A stretch of 64,000 bases of DNA from contig JADZBE010000036.1 of the NCBI GenBank assembly GCA_020852275.1, positions 1-64,000 of the forward strand, written 5' to 3'. A program made the translations under genes and the position numbers. Source of the DNA: Phycisphaerales bacterium (lineage in GTDB: Bacteria > Planctomycetota > Phycisphaerae > UBA1845). Shown in pieces: positions 32,607 to 40,747 of this stretch; the first letter of the stretch is position 1; the number at the start of each line of letters is the position of its first letter. Below the pieces are notes generated by a model that was given only the letters and a program-made list of their open reading frames with translations, searched no databases and was not told the DNA's origin.

Positions 32607-34307
32607 ATGACAATCGCCACGACATGGCTGAGCTTCGCGATTGCCGCATCACCGCTGTCCGCCTCGGCGCCCTGCGCGTTGCCGCGCTCGACACCGCCGG
32701 ACCTCGTCATCCTCAACGCCCGCATCGGGACGGGTGAGCCGGGTGCGGCGGAGCCGACCGCGTTGGCCGCCGGCGCGGGCGTCCTTCTGGCGCTGGGCGA
32801 CAACGACGCCGTGCTGGCACTGGCGGGCGATCAGACGCGCATTGTCGACGCCGGCGGGCGGCGCGTGATCCCCGGCCTGACCGACAGCCACACGCACATC
32901 CTCAGCGGCGGCCTGATGCTCGCGCAGCTCAACCTGCGCGACGTGGCGGGCAAGGAGGCCTTCATCCGCGCCGTCGCCGAAGAGGCGAAGCGGAAGAAGC
33001 AAGGCGAGTGGATTCGCGGCGGGCGCTGGAGCGTGGAAAGTTGGAAATCGCCTCTGCCGCCGACGCGCGCCTGGCTCGACCCCGTCACCGGCGAGGTGCC
33101 CGTGTTCCTGCAGCGCATGGACGGGCATCAGGCGCTGGTCAACTCGGCCGCGCTCAAGCTCGCCGGCATCACCGCGTCAGGCCCGCCCGATCCCAAGGGC
33201 GGCGAGATTCAGCGCGATCCCGCCACGGGCGAGCCGACGGGCATCCTCAAGGACGCGGCGATGGACCTCGTTTCCAGGCACATTCCCGCGAGCACGCAAG
33301 CCGAGCTGCGCGAGGCGCTGCGGCGCGCCATGAGGCACCTCAACACCTTGGGAATCACCGGCGTGCACGACATGTGCGAGCCGGAGCATCTTGCGATCTT
33401 CCAGCAGGCCCACACGGAAGGCTCGCTGACCGTGCGCATTCATGCCTTCCTCAGCACGGAAGACTGGGCCGGCGGCATGGACCGTGTCGCCGCGTTCCCG
33501 GTCGGCGACGACTGGCTTCGACTTGCCGGCTTGAAGGGGTACATGGACGGTTCCCTGGGCAGCCGCAACGCTTACATGCGCGAGCCGTTTGCGGACGCCG
33601 CTCCCGACGCGAAGTACCCCCGAGGTCAGCTTACGGACTTCGCCGATCCGCCGGCGGAGTTGAACGAGCGTGTCGCGTTAGCGGACGCGCGCGGTCTGCA
33701 GCTCGCGGTGCATGCCATCGGCGACGAGGCGAACCATCTGATGCTCGATGCGTACCAAGCCGCGGCACGTGCCAAGGGTCCACACGACGCGCGGCACCGC
33801 GTCGAGCATGCGCAGCACCTTCTCACGACCGATATTCCGCGCTTTGCCGCTCTGGGGGTGGTGGCGTCGATGCAGCCGTTTCACAAGGCGGACGACGGAC
33901 GCTACGCCGAGAAGGCGCTGGGAAAGGCGAGGCTGGCAGGCTCCTACGCGTTCCGCGCGCTGTTCGATGCCGGCGCCGTCGTGGCGTTCGGCAGCGACTG
34001 GCCCGTGGTGACACCCGACCCGTTTGCGGGCATGGATGCGGCCGTGAATTCGCGGACGCTGGCGGGAGATGTCTGGCAGGCGCAAAACGCCATCACGGTG
34101 CGCGAGGCGCTGGTCGCCTACACGCGCTCGCCGGCGTGGGCGGCCCACATGGAGGCCAAGCTCGGCACGCTTCACGTTGGAAAACTCGCGGATTTCGTCG
34201 TTCTTTCGGAAGACCTCCTGACGATTCCGCCGGATCGCATCGCCTCGGTCCGCGCATGGATGACCGTCGTGGGCGGACGTGTTGTGTATTCGCACAAAGA
34301 ACCGTAG
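32607..34307 (+). CDS. Amidohydrolase, YtcJ family, exported
   Basis: 566 residues. A short signal-like N-terminus (MTIATTWLSFAIAASPLSASA) is followed by the metal-dependent hydrolase barrel: VILNARIGTGEPG, the metal-binding PGLTDSHTHILSGG (HxH), WIRGGRWSVESW, QRMDGHQALVNSAA, GFPG-type PTGILKDAAMDL, LAVHAIGDEANHL and RHRVEHAQHL (His ligands), and VAFGSDWPVV (Asp). These match the YtcJ-like group of unknown substrate. The open frame extends upstream to 32436, but the ATG at 32607 fits the signal peptide. Confidence 0.88.
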   Translation: MTIATTWLSFAIAASPLSASAPCALPRSTPPDLVILNARIGTGEPGAAEPTALAAGAGVLLALGDNDAVLALAGDQTRIVDAGGRRVIPGLTDSHTHILSGGLMLAQLNLRDVAGKEAFIRAVAEEAKRKKQGEWIRGGRWSVESWKSPLPPTRAWLDPVTGEVPVFLQRMDGHQALVNSAALKLAGITASGPPDPKGGEIQRDPATGEPTGILKDAAMDLVSRHIPASTQAELREALRRAMRHLNTLGITGVHDMCEPEHLAIFQQAHTEGSLTVRIHAFLSTEDWAGGMDRVAAFPVGDDWLRLAGLKGYMDGSLGSRNAYMREPFADAAPDAKYPRGQLTDFADPPAELNERVALADARGLQLAVHAIGDEANHLMLDAYQAAARAKGPHDARHRVEHAQHLLTTDIPRFAALGVVASMQPFHKADDGRYAEKALGKARLAGSYAFRALFDAGAVVAFGSDWPVVTPDPFAGMDAAVNSRTLAGDVWQAQNAITVREALVAYTRSPAWAAHMEAKLGTLHVGKLADFVVLSEDLLTIPPDRIASVRAWMTVVGGRVVYSHKEP

Positions 34308-34629
34308 CGCGGCGATCCCGCATGGCATCAGAATCCCGCACCCAAGCGGGGGCCTGCCGGATCATGCGCTCGGCAAGGCGTACGCCGACTCCCCACGCAA
34401 GTCGGAGGAAACCTGCAAGCCATGCGATATTTCACCAGCTTGGGTCACCCCGCCCTTGAATTGTGCCAGCGGCCTCTCTAGGCTTATGCGTAGCCCTGAG
34501 CATTCCGAGGGTCATCGATTGAGGGGGGAATCGGTGGTTGGATTTGATGATGCGCGGGCGCTGGACGTTTCACTTCACCTGCAGGGGTTCGGCTCGTCCC
34601 CCCGCGCATAGCCGCCGACGGAGTGGCTG
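34308..34629. other. Intergenic region without recognised gene
   Basis: About 320 bases. No repeat family member, hairpin or credible small gene seen. Confidence 0.4.
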
Positions 34630-36027
34630 ATGAGCCGCATCCTGTTCCTTCAATGCTATCGCCGGAGTCCCAGCGCCGCGCCGCGCCCGCGGTTCGACAT
34701 GTCCATCGGCGTCATGGCCGCGATCCTCCGCGAGCAAGGGCACGAGTCCCGGCTTCACGCCGTCACGGCCTGCGACCTGGCGGCGCTGCTGCATGCGTTC
34801 GACGCTTTCGCGCCCGACGCGGTGTTCGTGTCCATCGACGGCACGGCGGTGGACCTGGCCCGCCGCGCGCTCGCCGAGCTGGGGAACCGCAAGAGCCTGC
34901 CGATTTACGCCGGCGGCGCCTACGCCACGCTCCTGCCTTCGACGGCGCTGAGCATGCCGGGCGTCTGCGGGGTGGTCGTCGGCGAGCCGGACCTTACGTT
35001 TCCACGGATCGTGTCCGCCGGGCTGATCGTCGCACCGGAGACGGCGCGTGCGTGGGGCGTGCTCCTCCGTGGAGACAGCCGCGCGCCGCACTTCCAGCCC
35101 GCGGCGCTGATCGAGGACCTCGACGATCTGCCCTGTCCGGATCGCGGCATCTTCGGCGCCTCGCCGGTCGAGAGCGAGTTCGAGGTTGTGGTGGGGCGCG
35201 GATGCCCGATGCGCTGTGCCTACTGCGTCAACGACCCGATGCGCACGCTGTACGACGAGCCGCCGGGCTTTGTCCGCCGTCGCTCGCCCGACCACGTCTG
35301 CGACGAGATCGACGACCTGTGCCTCGCCTATCCGCAGACCGAACGCATCCGCTTCAGCGATCATCCCTTCGCCCTCGATCACGAGTGGCTCGAAGAATTC
35401 GCCGCCGTTTATGCCAACCGCTGCGGGCTGCCCTTCTCCTGCCACGTCCGCGCGAGCAGTCTCGACGAGGCCACCGCGGACCTGCTCCATGCCGCCGGGT
35501 GCGACCTTGCCGAGATCGAGTTGATCAGCGGCAGCAACTTCATCCGCAACGAAATCTTCGACATGGACACCAGCGCCCGGCAGATCGATCGGACGTTCGA
35601 GCTGCTGCGCGATCGCGGCATCCGCACGCACGCCATCAACTACGCCGGCGCGCCGTACAGCACCGAGATCACCGAGGCCGACACCGTGAAACTGAACCGC
35701 CGGCTGGCGCCCGACGGGTTCGAGGTGCGCGTGTACTATCCGTTTCCCAACACCAAGGCGTCGGGCATCGCGCGGGAGATGGGCTGGCTGAGCAACCGAG
35801 GCGAGGCCTGCTACGCGGAGGACAAGAGCGTGCTCGACATGCCGACGCTGCCCGCGCGGGCGATCCTGCGCATCGCGCGGAGAATGCCGCACGAGGTCAC
35901 CGCGCCGCCGCCGCCCGCGTGGCTGGGCGCATTCGGCCGGCTTCCCATCCTGCCCGGAAGGACGCTCGCGGACCTCGTCGCGCTGCTGCGGCCGCGCGCC
36001 AAGGCCATCGTCACGCAGCGCCGATGA
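34630..36027 (+). CDS. B12-binding-type radical SAM protein
   Basis: 465 residues. The N-terminal third is a cobalamin-binding-like Rossmann fold (GVMAAILREQGHESRLHAV, PDAVFVSIDG, IYAGGAYATLLP, VVGEPD). The radical SAM motif CxxxCxxC follows as GRGCPMRCAYC, then a TIM-barrel half with RIRFSDHPFALD, FSCHVRASS and LAEIELISGSN. This resembles proteins of the BchE/MiaB-like group that methylate or rearrange small molecules. It overlaps the convergent CPBP gene by 17 bases. Substrate unknown. Confidence 0.88.
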   Translation: MSRILFLQCYRRSPSAAPRPRFDMSIGVMAAILREQGHESRLHAVTACDLAALLHAFDAFAPDAVFVSIDGTAVDLARRALAELGNRKSLPIYAGGAYATLLPSTALSMPGVCGVVVGEPDLTFPRIVSAGLIVAPETARAWGVLLRGDSRAPHFQPAALIEDLDDLPCPDRGIFGASPVESEFEVVVGRGCPMRCAYCVNDPMRTLYDEPPGFVRRRSPDHVCDEIDDLCLAYPQTERIRFSDHPFALDHEWLEEFAAVYANRCGLPFSCHVRASSLDEATADLLHAAGCDLAEIELISGSNFIRNEIFDMDTSARQIDRTFELLRDRGIRTHAINYAGAPYSTEITEADTVKLNRRLAPDGFEVRVYYPFPNTKASGIAREMGWLSNRGEACYAEDKSVLDMPTLPARAILRIARRMPHEVTAPPPPAWLGAFGRLPILPGRTLADLVALLRPRAKAIVTQRR

Positions 36028-36733
36028 TGAGGTTGTAAGCCATGTGGCACCCGGCCGCCGGTCCGTATCCGCGCCGCCAGAAGACGGCGCCGAGGTACAG
36101 CCCCGCGGCGAAGCGGAAGAGGAAGATGCGACTCGTCAGCATCCCGGAAAAATCCGGCAGGTGGTGATACGCCGAGAAGAGCACCGCGGAGACTAGGATC
36201 GAGAAGACGCCCATCTTTGTCGAACCGATGCGCAGCACGCCCGTCCCCAGCACCATGAAGCCCGTCACCAGCACTGCCCTGAACACGAACTCCTCATAAA
36301 GCCCCGCACCCACCCGGCCCGCCACTTCCACCGCCCAGGGATATCCGCTGAGCACATCGACCGAAAGCAGCACCGCGCGGTTGATGAGCAGCAGCGGCGC
36401 CGCCCAGAGGAGCGACTCGACGTACAACGCCACGACGCCCGACGGCTTGATTTTCCACGGCGACCGCGTCACCGACTGCGCCAGCAGCAGAAACAGCGCC
36501 AGCACGCACGCCGGCGCCCACCATCCGATGCCCGCCGGATGCGGCAGCAGGCGTCGCAGACCTTCATACGCCGCTTCGCCCGTCGGGCGGATGCTGTGCA
36601 CGAATGCATGGAACGCCAGCCATGGAGAGAACGCCACCGCGGCCATCAGCGGATTGATGAACACGCCGCGATCCGGCACGAAGCCCGGCGCGCGTGACGT
36701 GGTGGAAGTCGAATCCGTTCGACCCGTTGGCAT
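36011..36733 (-). CDS. CPBP-family intramembrane protease
   Basis: 240 residues, six to seven hydrophobic segments. The CAAX/Abi catalytic motifs are present: YEEFVFRAVLV (EExxxR), FSAYHHLPDF (HxxH-like) and HMAYNLI (HxxxN). Members cleave prenylated or other membrane proteins, or act in bacteriocin immunity. Its start codon is only 24 bases from the divergent glycosylase start (if that gene begins at 36758), so promoters would overlap the coding regions. Confidence 0.85.
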   Translation of the reverse strand: MPTGRTDSTSTTSRAPGFVPDRGVFINPLMAAVAFSPWLAFHAFVHSIRPTGEAAYEGLRRLLPHPAGIGWWAPACVLALFLLLAQSVTRSPWKIKPSGVVALYVESLLWAAPLLLINRAVLLSVDVLSGYPWAVEVAGRVGAGLYEEFVFRAVLVTGFMVLGTGVLRIGSTKMGVFSILVSAVLFSAYHHLPDFSGMLTSRIFLFRFAAGLYLGAVFWRRGYGPAAGCHMAYNLIIGAA

Positions 36734-36757
36734 GGCGTGGTATCTTGCCGCCGAGTC

Positions 36758-37588
36758 ATGGGAAACTCAACCAGCAAGGCGGGCGGCGAAACCCCACAGC
36801 GCAGCGATTCAGGGCGGTCTCCGCGCGGCGCATCCCACCGATCTCCACGCGGCGACTTCCGCCGATCTCAACGCGTCGCTTCGCACCGATCTCCACGCGA
36901 CGGCGACGATGTGTCGCTCGCACTGCGCACGATGTACCGCGAGCTGCTGAAGAGCTTCGGGCCCCAGCACTGGTGGCCCGTCAGCCATCACGCCCGCAAT
37001 CCTTCGCAGGCCCGACTGGAGATCGCCGTCGGCGCCGTGCTGACTCAGAACACCTCGTGGAAAAACGTCGAGCGCGCCATCGCCGCGATGTTCGCCGCCG
37101 GCCTGATGGATGCCGCGAAACTTCGCGCGATGCCGGAAGGCAACCTGGCCGAGGTGATCAGGCCGGCGGGAACGTTCCGCGTCAAGGCGAAGCGCCTCAA
37201 GGCGTTTATGGAATACCTTTGGGCCCATCGCGGCGGCCGGCTCGACGGGCTTGGCGCGGGCGAGCTGGCCGCGGTTCGTGAGGAACTGCTGACGGTACAC
37301 GGCATCGGACCGGAGACCGCCGACGCGATCTTGCTCTACGCGGTGGGCCGCCCCACGTTCGTGGTGGACGCCTACGCGCGGCGCGTTCTGCGGCGGCACG
37401 GCTGGATCCCGACGAAGGCGACCTACGGTGAGATTCAGCGCCTTTTCCATCAAGCCCTGCCGCAGGAGCCGCAGGTGTACAACGAGTGCCACGCGCTCCT
37501 GGTGGAGCTGGGCAAGCGGCACTGCCGGACCCGGGCACGCTGCGCCGGCTGTCCGCTGGAGAACCTGCCGCACGACGAACGCGCCTGA
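36758..37588 (+). CDS. HhH-GPD DNA glycosylase, MagIII-like
   Basis: 276 residues. The fold follows endonuclease III: AVGAVLTQNTSWKNVERAI, LKAFMEYLW, then the hairpin LLTVHGIGPETADAILLYA and the catalytic Asp in FVVDAYARRV. The position of the Nth catalytic lysine (after GIG) is occupied by Glu (GIGPETAD), as in 3-methyladenine glycosylases of the MagIII type, so an alkylbase glycosylase without lyase activity is more likely than Nth. The cluster region CRTRARCAGC holds three Cys but lacks the fourth, so the Fe-S cluster may be absent. The first 50 residues are encoded by a 24-base tandem (36838-36909) and are Arg/Ser-rich; GTG at 36911 or ATG at 36932 may be the true start. Confidence 0.85.
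   Translation: MGNSTSKAGGETPQRSDSGRSPRGASHRSPRGDFRRSQRVASHRSPRDGDDVSLALRTMYRELLKSFGPQHWWPVSHHARNPSQARLEIAVGAVLTQNTSWKNVERAIAAMFAAGLMDAAKLRAMPEGNLAEVIRPAGTFRVKAKRLKAFMEYLWAHRGGRLDGLGAGELAAVREELLTVHGIGPETADAILLYAVGRPTFVVDAYARRVLRRHGWIPTKATYGEIQRLFHQALPQEPQVYNECHALLVELGKRHCRTRARCAGCPLENLPHDERA
36838..36909 (+). repeat. 24-base tandem repeat, three units
   Basis: Units of the type CACCGATCTCCACGCGGCGA repeated three times with slight variation at the 5' end of the glycosylase gene. It is read in frame as Ser/Arg/Pro-rich repeats if translation starts at 36758. Confidence 0.65.
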
Positions 37589-37945
37589 ATCTGCCACCTG
37601 TTTCGGCGACTGCGGCGCGGGAATTGCAGGAGATTCTGCATACCGGGCAGCGCGGCGCGGTCGAGCTGCGCCGACTCCGTAGTGGGCTTTTTTCCCGTTG
37701 TGTTAAGATTGAGGTTCGGTGGTGTTTTTTTCTTGCAAACGCATGGACCGTCCTTAGGATGCCCCCCGGAAGTCTTGGCGATTGCCCGGAGAGTCCGTGG
37801 AATTTGCCTTGGGGGCGCGGCCGAAACACGCCGACCCCCCCGTGGCGGAATGGCCGTGCGCGGCGTGAGCGGGATCGAGGGGACGATCAGGAATCGTCCC
37901 TGCTCCGGGCCGGATTGGGTTCCTCATCCATTAGAAGGGAAAACC
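37589..37945. other. Intergenic region, T-rich patch
   Basis: About 360 bases with T-rich tracts (GGGCTTTTTTCCC at about 37684 and GTTTTTTTC at about 37723) unusual for this GC-rich genome; these could end or start transcripts. No gene or tRNA recognised. Confidence 0.4.
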
Positions 37946-38116
37946 ATGGCGCAGTCGTTGAAGAAAGTTCAAGCGGTTGTGTTGCTGGCACTCGCGGGAT
38001 TGGCGCTGACCAGCGCGGGATGCGATGGGCTGAAGGCGGGGTTCAACTCCGGCATCGAGGACAGCATTAACACGATCATCACCCAGACAGTGGTCCGCGT
38101 GTTCCACCTGGAGTAG
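37946..38116 (+). CDS. Small lipoprotein (56 residues)
   Basis: MAQSLKKVQAVVLLALAGLA followed by the lipobox TSAGC, then a 28-residue mature peptide ending VVRVFHLE. GAAGGGA lies upstream of the ATG. It precedes the porin by about 100 bases on the same strand and could be its accessory outer-membrane lipoprotein; this is inference from position. Confidence 0.7.
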   Translation: MAQSLKKVQAVVLLALAGLALTSAGCDGLKAGFNSGIEDSINTIITQTVVRVFHLE

Positions 38117-38217
38117 CCGACCGCGGATCCGGCTGCGGACCCCGGCCGTGTGACCCAGGATGGAAGGTCCGCGCGCAGCGAGTCGGTCGTTTCACCTACC
38201 TTGAAGGGAGTATCCCT

Positions 38218-39792
38218 ATGCAGCGCGCCTCTATGCGGTTTGCGCCGGCCTCCTTTGTGACATGTCTCTTGGCCTGCGCGGCTCTAGGCCCCTTGTCCGC
38301 TTCGGCTCAAACATCCGCCGGCGCGACGAACCCGCCTCCGGTCGACCCGTCGAAGCCGGCGGCTTCCACGCAGGATTCGACCTCAACGCAGGAGCCGGCG
38401 ACCACGCCCCAGGAGAAGAAGGACGTTGCCACATCGGAGCCGGTTAGGGACGAAGGCAAGGAGCACCCCATCAAAGACTTCTTCAAGCCCTCCAAGGCCG
38501 ACGGAGTCAACCATCGCTCTCAGCCTCCGCCTTACGTGAAGACGATGGACAAGCACGCGGCGCACTACGGTCTTAAAGGGATGGAAGACCTGTCCTGGCT
38601 CGAGTTCGGCATCGAGCATCGCACGCGCTTCGAGTACCGTGACGATGACTATCGCAACGCCCTGACCGATCAGCATCAGTACCTTCTGCGATCGGCGGTG
38701 TACATCGGCATCCGCGACATCTGGGATCCGCTGCGCTTCGGTTTCGAGTTCCAGGATTCGCGGCAGTTCGAGGCCGGTTTCGACGACAACGTCGCCGACG
38801 TGGACAAGTACGACATTCTGCAGGGCTTCGCCGAGCTGCACTTCAAGGACGCCTTCGGACCTGAGCAGCCGTTGAGCTTCCGCGTGGGCCGGCAGGCGTT
38901 CGACCTCGCCAACCGCCGGCAGGTCGCGCGCAACGGTTTCCGCAACACGACCAACGCCTTCGACGGCTTCCGGCTGACGATGGGGCAGAAGAAGAACGCC
39001 TGGCAGGCTGACATCATCGCCGTCATGCCCGTGGAGCGCCTGCTCGAGCAGCCGGACCGCCCGGACGAGGAACGCTGGCTCTACGGGTTCGTGTACACCT
39101 GGCGCGGCTGGTCTGACATCATCACGATCGAGGTCTTCTACCTCGTGCTGGATGAGGACCGCAACGATCCCGCCCTGCTGGATCGCGAGGTGCATTCACT
39201 CGGCACGCACGTCTTCGGTCCGATTGGCAAGACGGGCCTCGACTACGACGCGGACTTCGATTGGCAGTTCGGAAACGACGGCGACTTCACCCGCCGCGCC
39301 TTCGCCACCCACGGAGAGCTGGGTTACTCGCTGAAGTGGGCGTGGAAGCCGCGACTGGCGGTGCTCTGCAACTACGCCAGCGGCGACCCCGACGTTTCCG
39401 CCCGCGACCACATGGCCGAGCGGTTCGATCCCATTTTCGGCGACAGCACCGGCTACGGCTACTTCCAGATTCAGCGGCTGGAAAACATGATCAATCCGGC
39501 CGTCCGGCTTACGCTCAAGCCGCACGAGAAGATTGACTTCGACGCGTATTATCGCGGCTACTGGGTGGCCGCCGACGAGGACCGGTCGAGCTGGGCGGGA
39601 CGGGTGGATCGCACGGGCAAGAGCGGCGACCGCGTGGGGCAGGCGCTGGAAATGCTCTTTAAGTACAAGGTCTGCGACAACGCCAGCGTCGAACTGGGCT
39701 ACGCGCACTTCTTCCCCGGCTCCTTCATGGCGAACACCGGCCGCGCCCGCGACAGCGACTTCTTCTTCGTCACCACGACGCTTCAGTTCTGA
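38218..39792 (+). CDS. Outer-membrane porin, alginate-export family
   Basis: 524 residues. A signal peptide (SFVTCLLACAALGPLSASA) leads into a Thr/Pro-rich periplasmic stretch and a beta-barrel of the alginate_export type: WLEFGIEHRTRFEYRDDDYR, LLRSAVYIGIRDI, FRVGRQAFDLANRRQVARNG, FDGFRLTMG, then alternating strands ending in an aromatic residue (FFFVTTTLQF), the signature of barrel proteins inserted by the BAM complex. Usually a diffusion channel for polysaccharides or small anions. AAGGGAG lies just before the ATG at 38218. Confidence 0.88.
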   Translation: MQRASMRFAPASFVTCLLACAALGPLSASAQTSAGATNPPPVDPSKPAASTQDSTSTQEPATTPQEKKDVATSEPVRDEGKEHPIKDFFKPSKADGVNHRSQPPPYVKTMDKHAAHYGLKGMEDLSWLEFGIEHRTRFEYRDDDYRNALTDQHQYLLRSAVYIGIRDIWDPLRFGFEFQDSRQFEAGFDDNVADVDKYDILQGFAELHFKDAFGPEQPLSFRVGRQAFDLANRRQVARNGFRNTTNAFDGFRLTMGQKKNAWQADIIAVMPVERLLEQPDRPDEERWLYGFVYTWRGWSDIITIEVFYLVLDEDRNDPALLDREVHSLGTHVFGPIGKTGLDYDADFDWQFGNDGDFTRRAFATHGELGYSLKWAWKPRLAVLCNYASGDPDVSARDHMAERFDPIFGDSTGYGYFQIQRLENMINPAVRLTLKPHEKIDFDAYYRGYWVAADEDRSSWAGRVDRTGKSGDRVGQALEMLFKYKVCDNASVELGYAHFFPGSFMANTGRARDSDFFFVTTTLQF

Positions 39793-39977
39793 TCCGGGGG
39801 CAGTGGAAGTGAAGCTCTCGCAGGGTTGCCGCCTGCCCGGCCCCTCCGCGATCTCTGCGTCTCTGCGTCTCTGCGCGCGATCTCTGCCCTGCTTGCTCAA
39901 CGAATGTGCCCCGCTTCGCTCGACAAGCCAGTTGCTGCCGCGGGTCGAGACATCCGCGCGGGCGTAAAAGCTGCCGC

Positions 39978-40005
39978 TTGCATTCCCGGTTTAGCAGGAT
40001 AGAAT
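39978..40005 (+). promoter_or_regulatory. Promoter upstream of the small ORF / RbfA-like operon
   Basis: TTGCAT (39978-39983), 16-base spacer, TAGAAT (40000-40005). Transcription would begin near 40012. Confidence 0.5.
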
Positions 40006-40050
40006 GGCGACAGCCGCTGTGGGTTGGCGGCTTGCAAAGGAGAGATTCCA

Positions 40051-40107
40051 ATGCTTGCCTCTGCGTGTCATTCAGATTCGGGCGTTCGCATGTCCGCTCG
40101 TCGCTAA
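40051..40107 (+). CDS. Candidate 18-residue ORF with strong ribosome site
   Basis: ATG at 40051 follows AAGGAGA (40037-40043) at ideal spacing and ends at TAA 40105-40107 (MLASACHSDSGVRMSARR). It has the features of an expressed short peptide or leader; there is no database family to compare. It lies on the likely transcript of the RbfA-like/rtcB pair. Confidence 0.35.
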   Translation: MLASACHSDSGVRMSARR

Positions 40108-40321
40108 GCGGGTTGGCTTTGCTTTGCCCGGACGAGTTGACGCGCCGCCCACCTTTCCACGTCTGACAACAGGTTGAGTCTCGGTGCGCGCAGGCGGAAC
40201 CCCCGCCGGCGCGGCGAGCCGTTTTTCCCTATTTCCATCCGTACGACGCGAACTCCGCAGATCGCTGCGCTGAGGCTGTGGCCCGGCCGCACTGCCGGAT
40301 TCGCCTGGAGCTTCTGAATTC

Positions 40322-40747
40322 ATGAGACAACATTGCCGACAGAGCCTCCGCGCAGTGTGCGCCGAGGTGTACGACGATGACGGCGTTGACCCGCGTCAGG
40401 CGGCTTCCCGTCGCCAGCCGTCCCAAGCAAAGAAGGAGAACCGTAAGACCCTGCAGTTGTGCAAGCAGGTTGCCCGCGCGTTGACGCTATCGCTCGCCGA
40501 TGAGTGCATGGACCCTGGGTTCCGCGCTATTCAGATCGCGGCCGTTCTGCCTGCGCCGGACAGCACGCATCTGGCGGTCTGCGTTCAACTCGACTCCGAA
40601 GACAACTCTTGCGTGCCGTCGGAAGTCATCGCTCGCCTCCGTGAGGCTGCGGGGTTCTTCCGCAGCCAAATCGCGGCGGCCATTGCGCGCAAACGCGTTC
40701 CGGAGCTGACGTTTCGTTGGGCCGCAGGGTCGGAGGATCCCAGATGA
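40322..40747 (+). CDS. RbfA-like protein coupled to rtcB
   Basis: 141 residues. The C-terminal 90 follow the ribosome-binding factor A KH-like fold: VARALTLSLADECMDPGFRA, IQIAAVLPAPDSTHLAVCVQ, then IARLREAAGFFRSQIAAAIA and RVPELTFRW. The N-terminus is longer and basic. Its TGA overlaps the rtcB ATG (ATGA), so the two are translated together. A true RbfA usually sits near infB/truB, which are not here, so this is a paralogue dedicated to RtcB or RNA repair (inference). Confidence 0.75.
   Translation: MRQHCRQSLRAVCAEVYDDDGVDPRQAASRRQPSQAKKENRKTLQLCKQVARALTLSLADECMDPGFRAIQIAAVLPAPDSTHLAVCVQLDSEDNSCVPSEVIARLREAAGFFRSQIAAAIARKRVPELTFRWAAGSEDPR

Larger units (their letters stand above)
39793..40321. 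other. Intergenic region with a promoter and small ORF
   Basis: The first 180 bases include a short CTCTGCGT tandem at about 39850. A promoter (39978-40005) and a small ORF (40051-40107) occupy the middle. Nothing else is recognised. Confidence 0.4.

Noticed and set aside
37836..37935. tRNA-like sequence (GTGGCGGAATGG, as in tRNA-Leu/Ser)
   Set aside because: No matching acceptor stem, T-loop GTTCGA or CCA-proximal region could be assembled.
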